Shown: positions 6,892-14,455, counted from the stretch's first letter. The stretch is 26,337 nucleotides of DNA from Kitasatospora phosalacinea (GCF_000717185.1 NZ_JNYE01000107.1:1-26337), one strand, 5' to 3'. Notes: generated by a model from the sequence alone, not told the origin. Program-made: numbers and translations.

Positions 6892-7677
6892 GTGACCCCA
6901 CAGATTCCGACCCCGTCCCTCGGGTCCTCGCCCGTGCCGGCCTCGCGCCGCACGGGCGAGGCGCGCCGGCGGGGTGACGAGCTGCTGTCGATCGGCGCGG
7001 TGCTGGCCTTCCTGCGGGACGACTTCCCGGAGGTGACGATCTCCAAGATCCGCTTCCTGGAGGCGGAGGGCCTGGTCGAGCCGCAGCGCACCCCGTCCGG
7101 CTACCGGAAGTTCTCGGCGGCGGACGTGGAGCGCCTGGCGTACGTGCTGCGGATGCAGCGCGACCACTACCTGCCGCTGCGGGTGATCCGCGAGCACCTG
7201 GACGCGATCGAGCGCGGCGAGCAGCCCCCGGCGCTGCCGGGGGCGGAGGCCCGTCCGGGGCCGATGGAGGAGGCGGACCGGGAGCTGGCGGCCGCGGCCG
7301 CGGTGGCGGGCGGGGTGCGGCTGGGCCGGGCCGAGCTGATCGCGGCGGCCGAGGCGCAGGAGCGCGAACTCGTCGAGTGGGAGTCGTACGGGCTGGTGCA
7401 GCCGGGCCCGGACGGCGGGTACGACGGCGAGGCGCTGCAGATCGCGCGGCTGGTGGCGGAGTTGGGCCGGTTCGGCCTGGAGCCGCGGCACCTGCGGGCG
7501 ATGAAGGCGGCGGCCGAGCGCGAGGTGGCGCTGGTGGAGCAGGTGGTGGCGCCGCTGCGGCGGCACCGCAACCCGCAGACCCGGGCGCACGCGGAGGCGA
7601 CGGCGCGGGAACTGGCCACCCTGGCGGTGCGGTTGCACGCGGCGATGGTGCAGGCGGGGCTGCGGGCCCGGTCCTGA
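6892..7677 (+). CDS. ftsR: MerR-family regulator, FtsR-like
   Basis: A 261-residue DNA-binding protein. The N-terminal MerR winged helix-turn-helix spans about residues 31-100: SIGAVLAFL (33-41), the KIRFLEAEGLVEP helix (52-64), and the wing with SGYRKFSAADVERL (69-82). A second region (about 140-260) is alpha-helical, Ala/Glu/Arg-rich, and lacks the metal-binding cysteines of classic MerR sensors. By order and domain layout it corresponds to Rv1828 of M. tuberculosis and FtsR of Corynebacterium glutamicum, which activates ftsZ; a role in division gene control is inferred. The GTG at 6892 has GGAG five bases upstream and starts 23 bases after the GarA-type gene, so the two are probably co-transcribed. 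Confidence 0.85.
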   Translation: MTPQIPTPSLGSSPVPASRRTGEARRRGDELLSIGAVLAFLRDDFPEVTISKIRFLEAEGLVEPQRTPSGYRKFSAADVERLAYVLRMQRDHYLPLRVIREHLDAIERGEQPPALPGAEARPGPMEEADRELAAAAAVAGGVRLGRAELIAAAEAQERELVEWESYGLVQPGPDGGYDGEALQIARLVAELGRFGLEPRHLRAMKAAAEREVALVEQVVAPLRRHRNPQTRAHAEATARELATLAVRLHAAMVQAGLRARS

Positions 7678-7760
7678 GCAGCGGGTGGCGGCCGGGCGGG
7701 CGGGCGTCCCGATCGCGGCGGCCGCTGCCTGCTGCGCTTTCCTATCGGGGGCGCGCGCCA

Positions 7761-7776
7761 TAGGGTTGCTGGTGTG
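7761..7776 (+). promoter_or_regulatory. Probable leaderless promoter of the DUF151 gene
   Basis: TAGGGT (7761-7766) is a good -10 hexamer. Its last base lies seven bases before the GTG start at 7774, and no Shine-Dalgarno sequence is present between. This is the arrangement of leaderless actinobacterial mRNAs, where transcription begins at the start codon. No clear -35 is visible. Confidence 0.5.
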
Positions 7777-8247
7777 AATGAGCTCGACGTCGTGGGTGTC
7801 CGGGTGGAGATGCCCTCAAACCAGCCGATCGTGCTGCTGCGGGAGGTCGGCGGTGACCGCTACCTGCCGATCTGGATCGGGCCGGGCGAGGCGACCGCGA
7901 TCGCCTTCGCCCAGCAGGGCATGACCCCGGTGCGGCCGCTGACGCACGACCTGTTCAAGGACGTGCTGGGCGCGCTCGGGCAGCAGCTGACCGAGGTGCG
8001 GATCAACGACCTCCGGGACGGGGTGTTCTACGCGGAGCTGGTGTTCGCCGGTGGTGTCGAGGTGAGCGCGCGCCCCTCGGACGCGATAGCGCTGGCGCTG
8101 CGCACCGGTACGCCGATCTACGGGAGCGAGGAGGTGCTGGCGGAGGCCGGCATCTCGATCCCGGACGAGCAGGAGGACGAGGTCGAGAAGTTCCGGGAGT
8201 TCCTGGACCAGGTCTCGCCGGAGGACTTCGGCGGCGGCCCGCAGTAG
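7774..8247 (+). CDS. DUF151 (bifunctional nuclease domain) protein
   Basis: A 157-residue soluble protein covering the bifunctional nuclease (DUF151) fold: N-terminal VRVEMPSNQPIVLLRE, the conserved LPIWIGPGEATAIA (about 30-43), RPLTHDLF (about 52-59), and SARPSDAIALALR (about 90-102). An acidic tail follows. Plant members degrade DNA and RNA; the bacterial function is not established, though the gene sits with the MerR pair throughout actinobacteria (Rv1829 in M. tuberculosis). The GTG at 7774 lacks a ribosome site and seems leaderless, so this gene may have its own promoter although it follows ftsR by less than 100 bases. Confidence 0.88.
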   Translation: MNELDVVGVRVEMPSNQPIVLLREVGGDRYLPIWIGPGEATAIAFAQQGMTPVRPLTHDLFKDVLGALGQQLTEVRINDLRDGVFYAELVFAGGVEVSARPSDAIALALRTGTPIYGSEEVLAEAGISIPDEQEDEVEKFREFLDQVSPEDFGGGPQ

Positions 8248-8290
8248 TTCCGGGGCTCCCGGGGCCGGGTGCGGCCGTGGCTCGCCGTGA

Positions 8291-8306
8291 CCGGGCGGGG
8301 GCCCGG
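8291..8306 (+). terminator. Small hairpin after the DUF151 gene
   Basis: CCGGGC (8291-8296) and GCCCGG (8301-8306) form a 6-bp GC stem around GGGG, 44 bases after the DUF151 stop. There is no T tract, so termination is only possible. It lies in the 325-base gap 8248-8572; the other feature in that gap is the promoter at 8445. Confidence 0.3.
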
Positions 8307-8444
8307 ACGGTGGCCGGTGCGCTAGCCCGCTCGGCGGCGGGTCGCAACTCGGTTGGGCTGGAAATCCGTTCTGCTACCCGCACATGGGGCACGAATAACC
8401 ACTCGATGGGGTGAAGTTTGTGGAAGCCCCCGGCGTGGCGATCG

Positions 8445-8473
8445 TTGACGGTGCTCGGGCGACTGCCTACCGT
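8445..8473 (+). promoter_or_regulatory. Housekeeping-type promoter of the second MerR gene
   Basis: TTGACG (8445-8450), a 17-base spacer and TACCGT (8468-8473) form the best sigma-70/HrdB-type promoter in the window. Transcription would start near 8480, giving a leader of about 93 bases before the ATG at 8573. Confidence 0.7.
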
Positions 8474-8572
8474 CAGGTGATGGCCCGCCGGACGGGCCAC
8501 CCGCAGCCCGGGGCCCGGCTAGGGCCCCTGCGGGTCCCGTGGGGCCTCGGGCGGAATGGACGGAGGTTGGCG

Positions 8573-9250
8573 ATGAGCGGCACCGGCGACGAGACGCGTT
8601 CCGGGGCGCTGTGCGCGGTGCACGTGCCGCGGGCCGGCCGGCCCCTGATCGGGCGGCCCTGGCGGCCCGAGCCCGAGGCGGAGGAACTGCCGCGGCTCGG
8701 CCGCTTCCCGGCCGTCCAGCCCGGGCAGCCCGCGATCGAGCGGCTCGCCCCGACGTCCGCCCTGGTCGGCTACCGCGGGCCGACGGCCTGCGCCGCCGCG
8801 GGCATCACCTACCGGCAGCTCGACTACTGGGCGCGCACCGGCCTGCTGGAGCCCTCGGTGCGCTCCGCGTACCCGGCCGGGGCGCAGCGGCTGTACAGCT
8901 TCCGGGACATTCTGCTGCTGAAAATCGTCAAGCGGCTGCTCGACGCGGGCGTGTCGCTGCAGAACATCCGGGTGGCCGTCACCCACCTGCAGTCCGCCGA
9001 CCAGGCGGGGCTGACCGGGCTGACCCTGATGTGCGACGGCGCGACGGTCTACGAGTGCACCTCGCCGCAGCAGGTGGTCGACCTGCTGAACGGCGGGCAG
9101 GGCGTGTTCGGCATCGCGGTCGGCGCGGTCTGGCAGGAGCTGGAGGCCATGCTGGGCCGACTGCACGGCGAGCGCACCGACACCGGCGAGACGCTGGTCG
9201 GCCACGACCCGGGCGACGAGCTGGCGCAGCGCCGCAACCGCGCGGTCTGA
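8573..9250 (+). CDS. MerR-family regulator (Rv1830/McdR-like position)
   Basis: A 225-residue protein with a poorly conserved N-terminus (1-60) and a MerR-type winged helix at about 66-140: GPTACAAAGITYRQLDYWAR (69-88), TGLLEPSVRSAYP, RLYSFRDILLLKIVKRLLDAGVSL. The C-terminal part (about 140-195) has no metal-binding cysteine cluster. The ATG at 8573 is preceded by GGAGG six bases upstream and sits downstream of a good promoter; longer in-frame starts upstream lack a ribosome site. In M. tuberculosis the equivalent gene, Rv1830, has been tied to division and antibiotic resilience; a similar role is inferred from position only. Two MerR proteins flanking a DUF151 gene is the conserved pattern. 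Confidence 0.83.
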   Translation: MSGTGDETRSGALCAVHVPRAGRPLIGRPWRPEPEAEELPRLGRFPAVQPGQPAIERLAPTSALVGYRGPTACAAAGITYRQLDYWARTGLLEPSVRSAYPAGAQRLYSFRDILLLKIVKRLLDAGVSLQNIRVAVTHLQSADQAGLTGLTLMCDGATVYECTSPQQVVDLLNGGQGVFGIAVGAVWQELEAMLGRLHGERTDTGETLVGHDPGDELAQRRNRAV

Positions 9251-9307
9251 GGCCCGGGCCCCCCGGGGCGGGGAACCGGCGGGCGGGGCCCGTTCGTCCT
9301 GGCCGGT

Positions 9308-10036
9308 GTGGCGACGATCTTCAGGTGCGCGGGGCGGCGGGTCCGGGCGGCGTGGCGCGCGGTGCGGCCGGTGGGCCGGCGGCGGCAGCGCCGCTGGTTC
9401 CAGGCGGTGGTGCTGGGCTCCGCGCTGGTGCTGGCGCCGAACGCCTGGCTGCACGTCGCCGAGTCCGCGGAGGTCGGCACGGTGGCGAGCGCGCCCGAGG
9501 CCCCCGTCGCGGTGGTGTTCGGTGCCGGGCTGGTGGACGGGGCGCCCTCCCCGTACCTGGCGCACCGGCTGGACGCGGCGCTGGAGCTGTACCGGGCGCA
9601 CAAGGTCCGGGCGATCCTGGTGACCGGCGACAACGGCACCGTCCAGTACGACGAGACCGACGCGATGCGGGCCTACCTGATCGAGCGCGGGGTGCCCGCG
9701 GTGCGGGTGGTCGGCGACTACGCGGGCTTCGACACCTGGGACTCGTGCAGCCGGGCGCACCGGATCTTCGGCGTGGACCGGGCGCTGCTGGTCAGCCAGA
9801 CCTTCCACCTCCGGCGGGCGCTGGCGCTGTGCGGGGCGGCCGGGATCGACGCGTACGGGGTCGGGGTGGAGGAGTGGCACGACACCACCTGGAAGTACGG
9901 CGAGGCGCGGGAGGTCGGCAGTGCGATGAAGGCGGCGCTGAGCGTGCTGCTGCGGCCGGACCCGACGCTGGGGCCGCGGGAGGACGGGGTGGCGCGGGCG
10001 CTCGCGGACGCGGATCGGGCGGGCGCGGGCGGCTGA
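9308..10036 (+). CDS. SanA/YdcF-like DUF218 membrane protein
   Basis: A 242-residue protein with a very basic N-terminus (1-29, many Arg), one transmembrane helix at about 30-48, and a DUF218 domain at about 60-215. Typical elements are VAVVFGAGL (about 67-75), LVTGDNG (104-110), EAYLIERGVP-like spacing, and VSQTFHLRRA. This resembles SanA, an E. coli inner-membrane protein whose loss raises vancomycin sensitivity, so an envelope role is likely but the reaction is unknown. The domain should face outward. The GTG at 9308 has no clear Shine-Dalgarno, and the start 57 bases after the MerR gene may be leaderless. Residues 218-242 form a variable tail. Confidence 0.8.
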   Translation: MATIFRCAGRRVRAAWRAVRPVGRRRQRRWFQAVVLGSALVLAPNAWLHVAESAEVGTVASAPEAPVAVVFGAGLVDGAPSPYLAHRLDAALELYRAHKVRAILVTGDNGTVQYDETDAMRAYLIERGVPAVRVVGDYAGFDTWDSCSRAHRIFGVDRALLVSQTFHLRRALALCGAAGIDAYGVGVEEWHDTTWKYGEAREVGSAMKAALSVLLRPDPTLGPREDGVARALADADRAGAGG

Positions 10037-10073
10037 ACCGGGGATTGTCGGTGCGGCGCGGGATGATCGGGCG

Positions 10074-11456
10074 GTGCGGACCGTGCCGAGCATCATCCAC
10101 CTCGACATGGACGCCTTCTTCGCCGCGGTGGAGCAGGCGTCCAAGCCGAGCCTGCGCGGCAAGCCCGTCATCGTCGGCGGCCTCGGCGGGCGCGGCGTGG
10201 TCTCCACCGCCTCCTACGAGGCGCGCAGGTTCGGCGTGCACTCGGCGATGCCGATGGCGCAGGCCCGCCGGCTGTGCCCGAACGCGGCCTTCCTGACCGG
10301 GCGGTTCGACGCCTACCGGGCCAACAGCGAGATCGTCATGGGCCTGCTGCGGGAGCGCTCCCCGCTGGTCGAGCCGCTCAGCCTGGACGAGGCCTTCGTC
10401 GACCTGGAGGCCGGGCCGTACGGGCCCGCGCTGGCCGCCGCGGCCACGCCCGCGGAGGGGGCGCAGCTGGTGCTGGCCCTGGCCGAGGACCTGCGGGCCG
10501 ACATCGTGGAGCGCACCGGGCTGACCGCGTCCGTCGGCGTCGCCGGGTCCAAGCTGATGGCCAAGATCGCCTCCGAGCAGGCCAAGCCGGACGGGCTGGT
10601 GCTGATCGAGCCCGGCTCCGAGCGGGCGGTGCTGGCCCCGATGCCGGTGCGCGCGCTGCCCGGGATCGGCCCCGCCACCGAACAGGCGCTGCGCCGGGCC
10701 GGGTTGACCACGGTGGCGGACCTCGCGGAGGCCGGGTTCGAGGAGCTGGTCGCCCTGCTGGGGAAGGCGCACGGCGCGGGCGTGTTCCAGATGGCGCTCG
10801 GCTGGGACGAGCGGCCGGTGGTGCCGGACCGGGACGCCAAGTCGGTGTCGGTGGAGGATACCTTCGAGGTCGACCTCGCCGACCGGGACCGCATCCTGCA
10901 CGAGATCGAGCAGCTGGCCGCGCGCTGCGTGCGGCGGCTGCGGGCGGCCGGGCGCTCCGGGCGGACGGTGGTGCTGAAGGTCCGCCGCTTCGACTTCTCC
11001 ACGCTGACCCGCTCCGAGACGCTGCGCGGGCCGACGGACGACGCGGAGGTGATCGTCGCGACGGCGCGGCGGCTGGCGACGCAGGTCGACGTCACGGGCG
11101 GGGTGCGGCTGCTGGGCGTGGGCGTCGCGCAGCTCGCGGACTTCGCCCAGGAGGACCTGTTCGCCCAACTGGAGCGGGAGGAACGGGAGGCGGGCCCGGG
11201 GGCGGCGGCGGTGGTCGCCGAGGAGGCGGTCGCGGAGGCGGTCGTGGTCGACCCGGCGGCCCGGCGGTGGTGGCCCGGGCAGGACGTGACGCACCGCGAG
11301 TTCGGGCCCGGCTGGGTGCAGGGCAGCGGGGTCGGGCGGGTGACGGTGCGCTTCGAGACGCCGTACTCGGGGGTGGGGCGGGTGCGGACGTTCGCGGTGG
11401 GGGACGGGGAGTTGGAGGCTTCGGGGGCGCTGCCGCTCAGGCCTCCGGCGGGGTGA
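10074..11456 (+). CDS. dinB: DNA polymerase IV (Y family)
   Basis: A 460-residue translesion polymerase. Catalytic carboxylates are D11 in HLDMDAFF and D105-E106 in LSLDEAFVD; the fingers motif RGVVSTASYEAR is at 40-51. A helix-hairpin-helix (LPGIGPATEQALRRAG, 195-210) and the little-finger domain (about 250-355) follow. QEDLF at 359-363 matches the QxxLF beta-clamp-binding motif. A C-terminal extension of about 95 residues (THREFGPGWVQG, VRFETPYSGVG) is seen in Streptomyces relatives and is not part of the E. coli enzyme. The protein copies damaged templates with low fidelity. The GTG at 10074 lacks a ribosome site; a GTG nine bases later is possible. I see no actinobacterial LexA box upstream, so SOS control is not evident. 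Confidence 0.93.
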   Translation: MRTVPSIIHLDMDAFFAAVEQASKPSLRGKPVIVGGLGGRGVVSTASYEARRFGVHSAMPMAQARRLCPNAAFLTGRFDAYRANSEIVMGLLRERSPLVEPLSLDEAFVDLEAGPYGPALAAAATPAEGAQLVLALAEDLRADIVERTGLTASVGVAGSKLMAKIASEQAKPDGLVLIEPGSERAVLAPMPVRALPGIGPATEQALRRAGLTTVADLAEAGFEELVALLGKAHGAGVFQMALGWDERPVVPDRDAKSVSVEDTFEVDLADRDRILHEIEQLAARCVRRLRAAGRSGRTVVLKVRRFDFSTLTRSETLRGPTDDAEVIVATARRLATQVDVTGGVRLLGVGVAQLADFAQEDLFAQLEREEREAGPGAAAVVAEEAVAEAVVVDPAARRWWPGQDVTHREFGPGWVQGSGVGRVTVRFETPYSGVGRVRTFAVGDGELEASGALPLRPPAG

Positions 11457-11520
11457 GGGTGCCGCTGGTGGGCGGGGGCGAGGGGCAGGGGAGCGGCTGC
11501 GGGGCAGTGTGGGTGGCTGG

Positions 11521-11549
11521 GCGCGCAGTTCCCCGCGCCCCTGGCGGGG
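11521..11549. repeat. REP-like 29-bp element, copy 1
   Basis: A 29-base GC-rich element that recurs at 17920-17948 with two mismatches. It can fold two competing ways: GGGCGCG (11518-11524) with CGCGCCC, or CCCCGC with GCGGGG seven bases on. I recall very similar sequences (core GCAGTTCCCCGCGCCCCT) scattered between genes in Streptomyces genomes. It lies 64 bases after dinB, before the convergent terminator. Confidence 0.7.
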
Positions 11550-11596
11550 AGAAGGAGGAGGGGGAGCGGGGAAGAGGCGGGGGAGCAGGGAAAGGG

Positions 11597-11635
11597 ACGG
11601 GCCCCCGCGCCGATGCCCTTGGCGCGGGGGCCCGT
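11597..11635. terminator. Bidirectional terminator between dinB and the MFS gene
   Basis: A perfect 15-bp stem (11597-11611 with 11621-11635) closes a 9-base loop. It lies between the convergent dinB (+) and MFS (-) genes, 42 bases beyond the MFS stop, and can serve both. No long T tract is present on either side. The rest of 11457-11676 holds only the REP-like element. Confidence 0.85.
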
Positions 11636-11676
11636 TCACTGCTCGCGTGTGTCCAGGACGCGAGGGGGACGCCCGG

Positions 11677-13149
11677 TCAGGCGTCGGTCTTGGTGAGGGC
11701 CGGGGCGGGCCGCTCGGCGGGGGTGGCGGGGGCGGGCCCGGCGGCGCGGATGGCGAACGGGACGGCGGCGGCGACCAGGCACATCGCGCCGGCCACCCAG
11801 AAGGCGTTCTGGTAGGCGTTCTCGGTCGGCAGCTGCACGGGGAGCGGCAGCTTGAGGGTGTCGCCGGTGAGGATCGCGCTCATCACGGCGGTGCCGACCG
11901 CGCCGCCGACGGTGCGCAGCACGGCGTTCATGCCGTTGGCGATGCCGGACTGCTCGGCGGGGACGGCGCCGTTGATGTAGGCGGGCATCGCCGCGTAGGC
12001 GAGGCCGACGCCGAGGCCGAAGACCGCGGAGGAGAAGTAGAGGTCGAACTCGGCGCCGTGGCGCAGCGCCAGGTAGGCCATCGAGACGGCACCGAGCAGG
12101 CCGCCGAGGACCAGCGGGAGGCGGGGGCCGCGGCGGGCGATCAGCAGGGCGCCGAGCGGGGCGGCGACCATCGAGCCGATCGCGGAGGGCAGCAGCATGA
12201 CGCCGGCGTGCAGGACGGTGGCGGTGAAGCCGTAGTGGGTGAGCTGCTCCGGGGTCTGCGCGAAGTTGCTGATCACCATGAACGAGCCGTACATGCCGAA
12301 GCCGATCAGCAGGCCGGAGAGGTTGGTGAAGGCGACGGCGGGGCGGGCCATCATCGACAGGTCGACCAGCGGGTGGGTGACCTTGGACTCGACGAGGACC
12401 CAGAGCAGGGCGACCACGGCGGCGACGGCGAACAGGCCGAGGGTGCGGTTGGAGGTCCAGCCCCAGTGGTTGCCCTGGCTGACGGCGACCAGCAGGGCGG
12501 ACAGCCAGCCGGCCAGGGTGAGCGCGCCGAGCGGGTCGGCACCGCCCTCCTTGTCGGTGACCGGGTCGGTCGGCACCCGCAGGACCACCAGGGCGACCGC
12601 GATCAGGCCGAAGAGCAGGCCCATCCAGAAGATCGACTTGTAGCTCCAGTGCTCCAGCAGCAGGCCGGTGGCGACCAGGCCGAGGCCGGAGCCGACACCC
12701 ATCGAGGCGGAGATCGCGGCGACGCCGCCGGTGACCTTGTGCCGGGGCAGCTCGTCGCGGACGATGCTGATCGCCAGCGGCAGCACGCCGCCGCCCGCGC
12801 CCTGCAGCACCCGGGCCACCAGCAGCCAGGTGAAGGAGTGGGTGCAGACGGCGAGGGCGGAGCCGAGGACCAGGCCGGCCAGCGAGACCAGCAGCATGGG
12901 CTTGCGCCCGCGCAGGTCGCCGAAGCGGCCGAGCAGCGGGGTGAGGACCGCGGCGGAGAGCAGGTTGGCGGTCATCAGCCAGGTGATGCTGGAGCCCGAG
13001 ACGTCCAGCTCGCGGGCCAGGCCCGGGAGGATCGGGACGACCGCGGTCTGCACCACGCTGAAGGCCAGCATGGCCAGGATCAGGGCGGGCAGGACCCGGG
13101 CGCTGGTGGGCTTGGCGGCCGTGGGGGTGGGCTGTGGTGCCTCACTCAC
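11677..13149 (-). CDS. MFS multidrug-type exporter (DHA2 / 14-helix family)
   Basis: A 490-residue inner-membrane transporter, the size of drug/H+ antiporters with 14 helices. Motif A is GRFGDLRGRKP (74-84) after helix 2; motif C-like GVGSGLGLVATGLL occurs near 150-165, diagnostic of antiporters. About 14 hydrophobic segments are visible, with a short charged loop at about 198-208 (TDKEGGADP). It probably expels a hydrophobic compound by proton exchange; the substrate is unknown. The GTG at 13149 is preceded by GGAGGAG five bases upstream. A TTGACA promoter and an array of inverted half-sites lie just upstream (13167-13252), suggesting control by a repressor, but no regulator gene is adjacent. 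Confidence 0.9.
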   Translation of the reverse strand: MSEAPQPTPTAAKPTSARVLPALILAMLAFSVVQTAVVPILPGLARELDVSGSSITWLMTANLLSAAVLTPLLGRFGDLRGRKPMLLVSLAGLVLGSALAVCTHSFTWLLVARVLQGAGGGVLPLAISIVRDELPRHKVTGGVAAISASMGVGSGLGLVATGLLLEHWSYKSIFWMGLLFGLIAVALVVLRVPTDPVTDKEGGADPLGALTLAGWLSALLVAVSQGNHWGWTSNRTLGLFAVAAVVALLWVLVESKVTHPLVDLSMMARPAVAFTNLSGLLIGFGMYGSFMVISNFAQTPEQLTHYGFTATVLHAGVMLLPSAIGSMVAAPLGALLIARRGPRLPLVLGGLLGAVSMAYLALRHGAEFDLYFSSAVFGLGVGLAYAAMPAYINGAVPAEQSGIANGMNAVLRTVGGAVGTAVMSAILTGDTLKLPLPVQLPTENAYQNAFWVAGAMCLVAAAVPFAIRAAGPAPATPAERPAPALTKTDA

Positions 13150-13166
13150 GGGGACTCCTCCGACAG

Positions 13167-13252
13167 GTTGCTTCAGACAGGCGATAGTGCAGGAACTGAA
13201 GTAACCATGTCGGGAGATGCTTCACCCTGTCAAATATCGATTGGTGAAGCTT
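13167..13252 (-). promoter_or_regulatory. Operator-like array of four GCTTCA half-sites
   Basis: Two inverted repeats occur in 86 bases. The first pairs GTTGCTTCAG (13167-13176) with CTGAAGTAAC (13196-13205), 9 of 10 matching. The second pairs GCTTCACC (13219-13226) with GGTGAAGC (13243-13250), perfect. The half-sites lie downstream of, on, inside and upstream of the minus-strand promoter. Centres are about 29, 21 and 26 bases apart. The binding protein is unknown. Confidence 0.55.
13204..13233 (-). promoter_or_regulatory. Promoter of the MFS exporter gene
   Basis: On the minus strand TTGACA (13233-13228) is a perfect -35, followed by an 18-base spacer and CATGGT (13209-13204), a weaker -10. 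Start would be near 13197, giving a leader of about 48 bases with a strong ribosome site. Half-sites of the operator array overlap it. Confidence 0.6.
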
Positions 13253-13270
13253 TGGCAAAGCGCGGGCCCC

Positions 13271-13323
13271 GGCCCGCCGGAGCGGACCGGGGCCGGGGTC
13301 GGGGCCGGGGCGACCGGCGGGCC
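13271..13323 (-). terminator. Terminator of the PRC/DUF2382 gene with a G-quadruplex loop
   Basis: GGCCCGCCGG (13271-13280) and CCGGCGGGCC (13314-13323) form a perfect 10-bp stem beginning one base after the stop codon. The loop contains four G4 runs on the plus strand (13289-13292, 13295-13298, 13301-13304, 13307-13310) with 2-base spacers, an ideal quadruplex motif on the template strand. There is no T tract. Confidence 0.65.
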
Positions 13324-13324
13324 G

Positions 13325-14455
13325 TCAGGAGCGCAGCGGCTCCGGACGGGCGTGCTCCGCACCGCCGCCCGCGGCGGACGGCTGCGGCTTCGCCGTCGTC
13401 GGCGACTGCGGCTGCGCGTTCCACGGCTGGCGCTGCTGCGGCGCCTCGCCGTCCCCGCCGCCGGCGGCCGCGTCGTGCACCTCCACCTGCTCGCGGCGCA
13501 GCTCCTCGCGGACCACCTCCTCCTCGGTGTACCGCTCCACCACCAGGCGCACCCGCTCGATCGGCGCCAGGTACTTGCGCACCACCGGACGCTCCTCGCG
13601 CAGCGTGACCTCCTCGACCGCCTCGGCGATCTCCTGCTCGCTCAGCGCCGCCCGCTCCGCGTCCGACACCGGGATCCGCTCCACCCGCACCCGCTCGCGC
13701 ACCACCGGCACCCGGCGCTCCACCTGCTCGGTGGTCACGTACTTGCGCAGCCGGGTGGTGCCCACCGCGTGCCACTCGGTGGTGATGTCGATCCGCTCCT
13801 CCCGGCAGGTGATCTCCACCGGCGCGGTCGGCTGCGCCCCGCCCGGGTGCTCCGCCGTGCGCTCCGCCGGGGCCGACTGGTGCTGCTGCGCCGCCGGTTC
13901 GGTCCGTGCCGCCGAGAAGGCCGCGGGCGCGGCGGCCGCGGCGGCGACCGGAGCGGCGGCGGGCATCGGCGCGGGCGCAGGTGCCGGGGCGGGTGCCGGG
14001 GCCGGGCTGGGGCTGGGGCTGGAGGCGACGGTGCCGAAGTCCCGGTCCGCCGCGGGCTCCTGACGCGGGTGCTCCTTCGCGGCCGCCCCCGCCGCCGCCG
14101 TCCCGGCCGCCGCCTTCTCCGCGGGTCCCGAACCGGCGTCGCCGCCGGTGTCCAGCCCGTAGTAGCGGTACAGCTGCAGCTCCTGCGCCGGGGAGAGGTG
14201 CTGGCCCACGCCGAAGTCCGGGGACTCCTTGATCAGCGACTTGTCGTACGGGACGCGCAGCTCGTCGCCCGCGAACTCGCTGGTGGTCAGCGGGACGAAG
14301 GCGTCCCGGCCGAAGATCCCCGTGCGGACGGCCGCCCACTCCGGTTCGCCGGTGGCGTCGTCCAGGTACACCTCGTCGACCGTGCCGATCTTGTCACCGT
14401 TCCGGTCGACCGCCTTGTGTCCGATCAGGTCGCGCGGATCGATATCGGTCTGCAC
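13325..14455 (-). CDS. PRC-barrel / DUF2382 protein
   Basis: A 376-residue protein with three parts. A PRC-barrel domain occupies about 8-80 (LIGHKAVDRNGDKIGTVDEV). A disordered Ala/Pro-rich linker covers 101-212, including an (AP)n run near 150-163. A highly charged DUF2382 domain spans about 213-327 (VEITCREERIDI, repeated VERRVPVVRERVRVE-like strands), then a Gln/Pro-rich tail. DUF2382 (YsnF/AvaK) proteins are linked to stress responses; no enzyme activity is known. The GTG at 14455 is chosen because GGAGG lies five bases upstream and the PRC domain begins right after it; longer frames upstream run into the intergenic region. It is divergent from gcvP across a 513-base gap. The linker DNA carries six G runs on the template strand. 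Confidence 0.86.
   Translation of the reverse strand: MQTDIDPRDLIGHKAVDRNGDKIGTVDEVYLDDATGEPEWAAVRTGIFGRDAFVPLTTSEFAGDELRVPYDKSLIKESPDFGVGQHLSPAQELQLYRYYGLDTGGDAGSGPAEKAAAGTAAAGAAAKEHPRQEPAADRDFGTVASSPSPSPAPAPAPAPAPAPMPAAAPVAAAAAAPAAFSAARTEPAAQQHQSAPAERTAEHPGGAQPTAPVEITCREERIDITTEWHAVGTTRLRKYVTTEQVERRVPVVRERVRVERIPVSDAERAALSEQEIAEAVEEVTLREERPVVRKYLAPIERVRLVVERYTEEEVVREELRREQVEVHDAAAGGGDGEAPQQRQPWNAQPQSPTTAKPQPSAAGGGAEHARPEPLRS

Noticed and set aside
8411..8572. Longer form of the second MerR protein starting at GTG 8411
   Set aside because: It would begin upstream of the strong promoter at 8445-8473 and has no ribosome site; the ATG at 8573 has GGAGG six bases upstream.
9251..9307. Terminator in the GC-rich gap before the SanA-like gene
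   Set aside because: Only overlapping G and C runs that fold in many weak ways; no single clear stem or T tract.
10000..10074. SOS (LexA) box upstream of dinB
   Set aside because: No TCGAAC-N4-GTTCGA-like palindrome was found in the short gap before dinB.
11509..13608. 699-codon plus-strand frame opposite the MFS gene
   Set aside because: Gly/Asp/Gln/Arg-rich shadow of a clear 490-residue transporter on the other strand; it also runs through a terminator and promoter.
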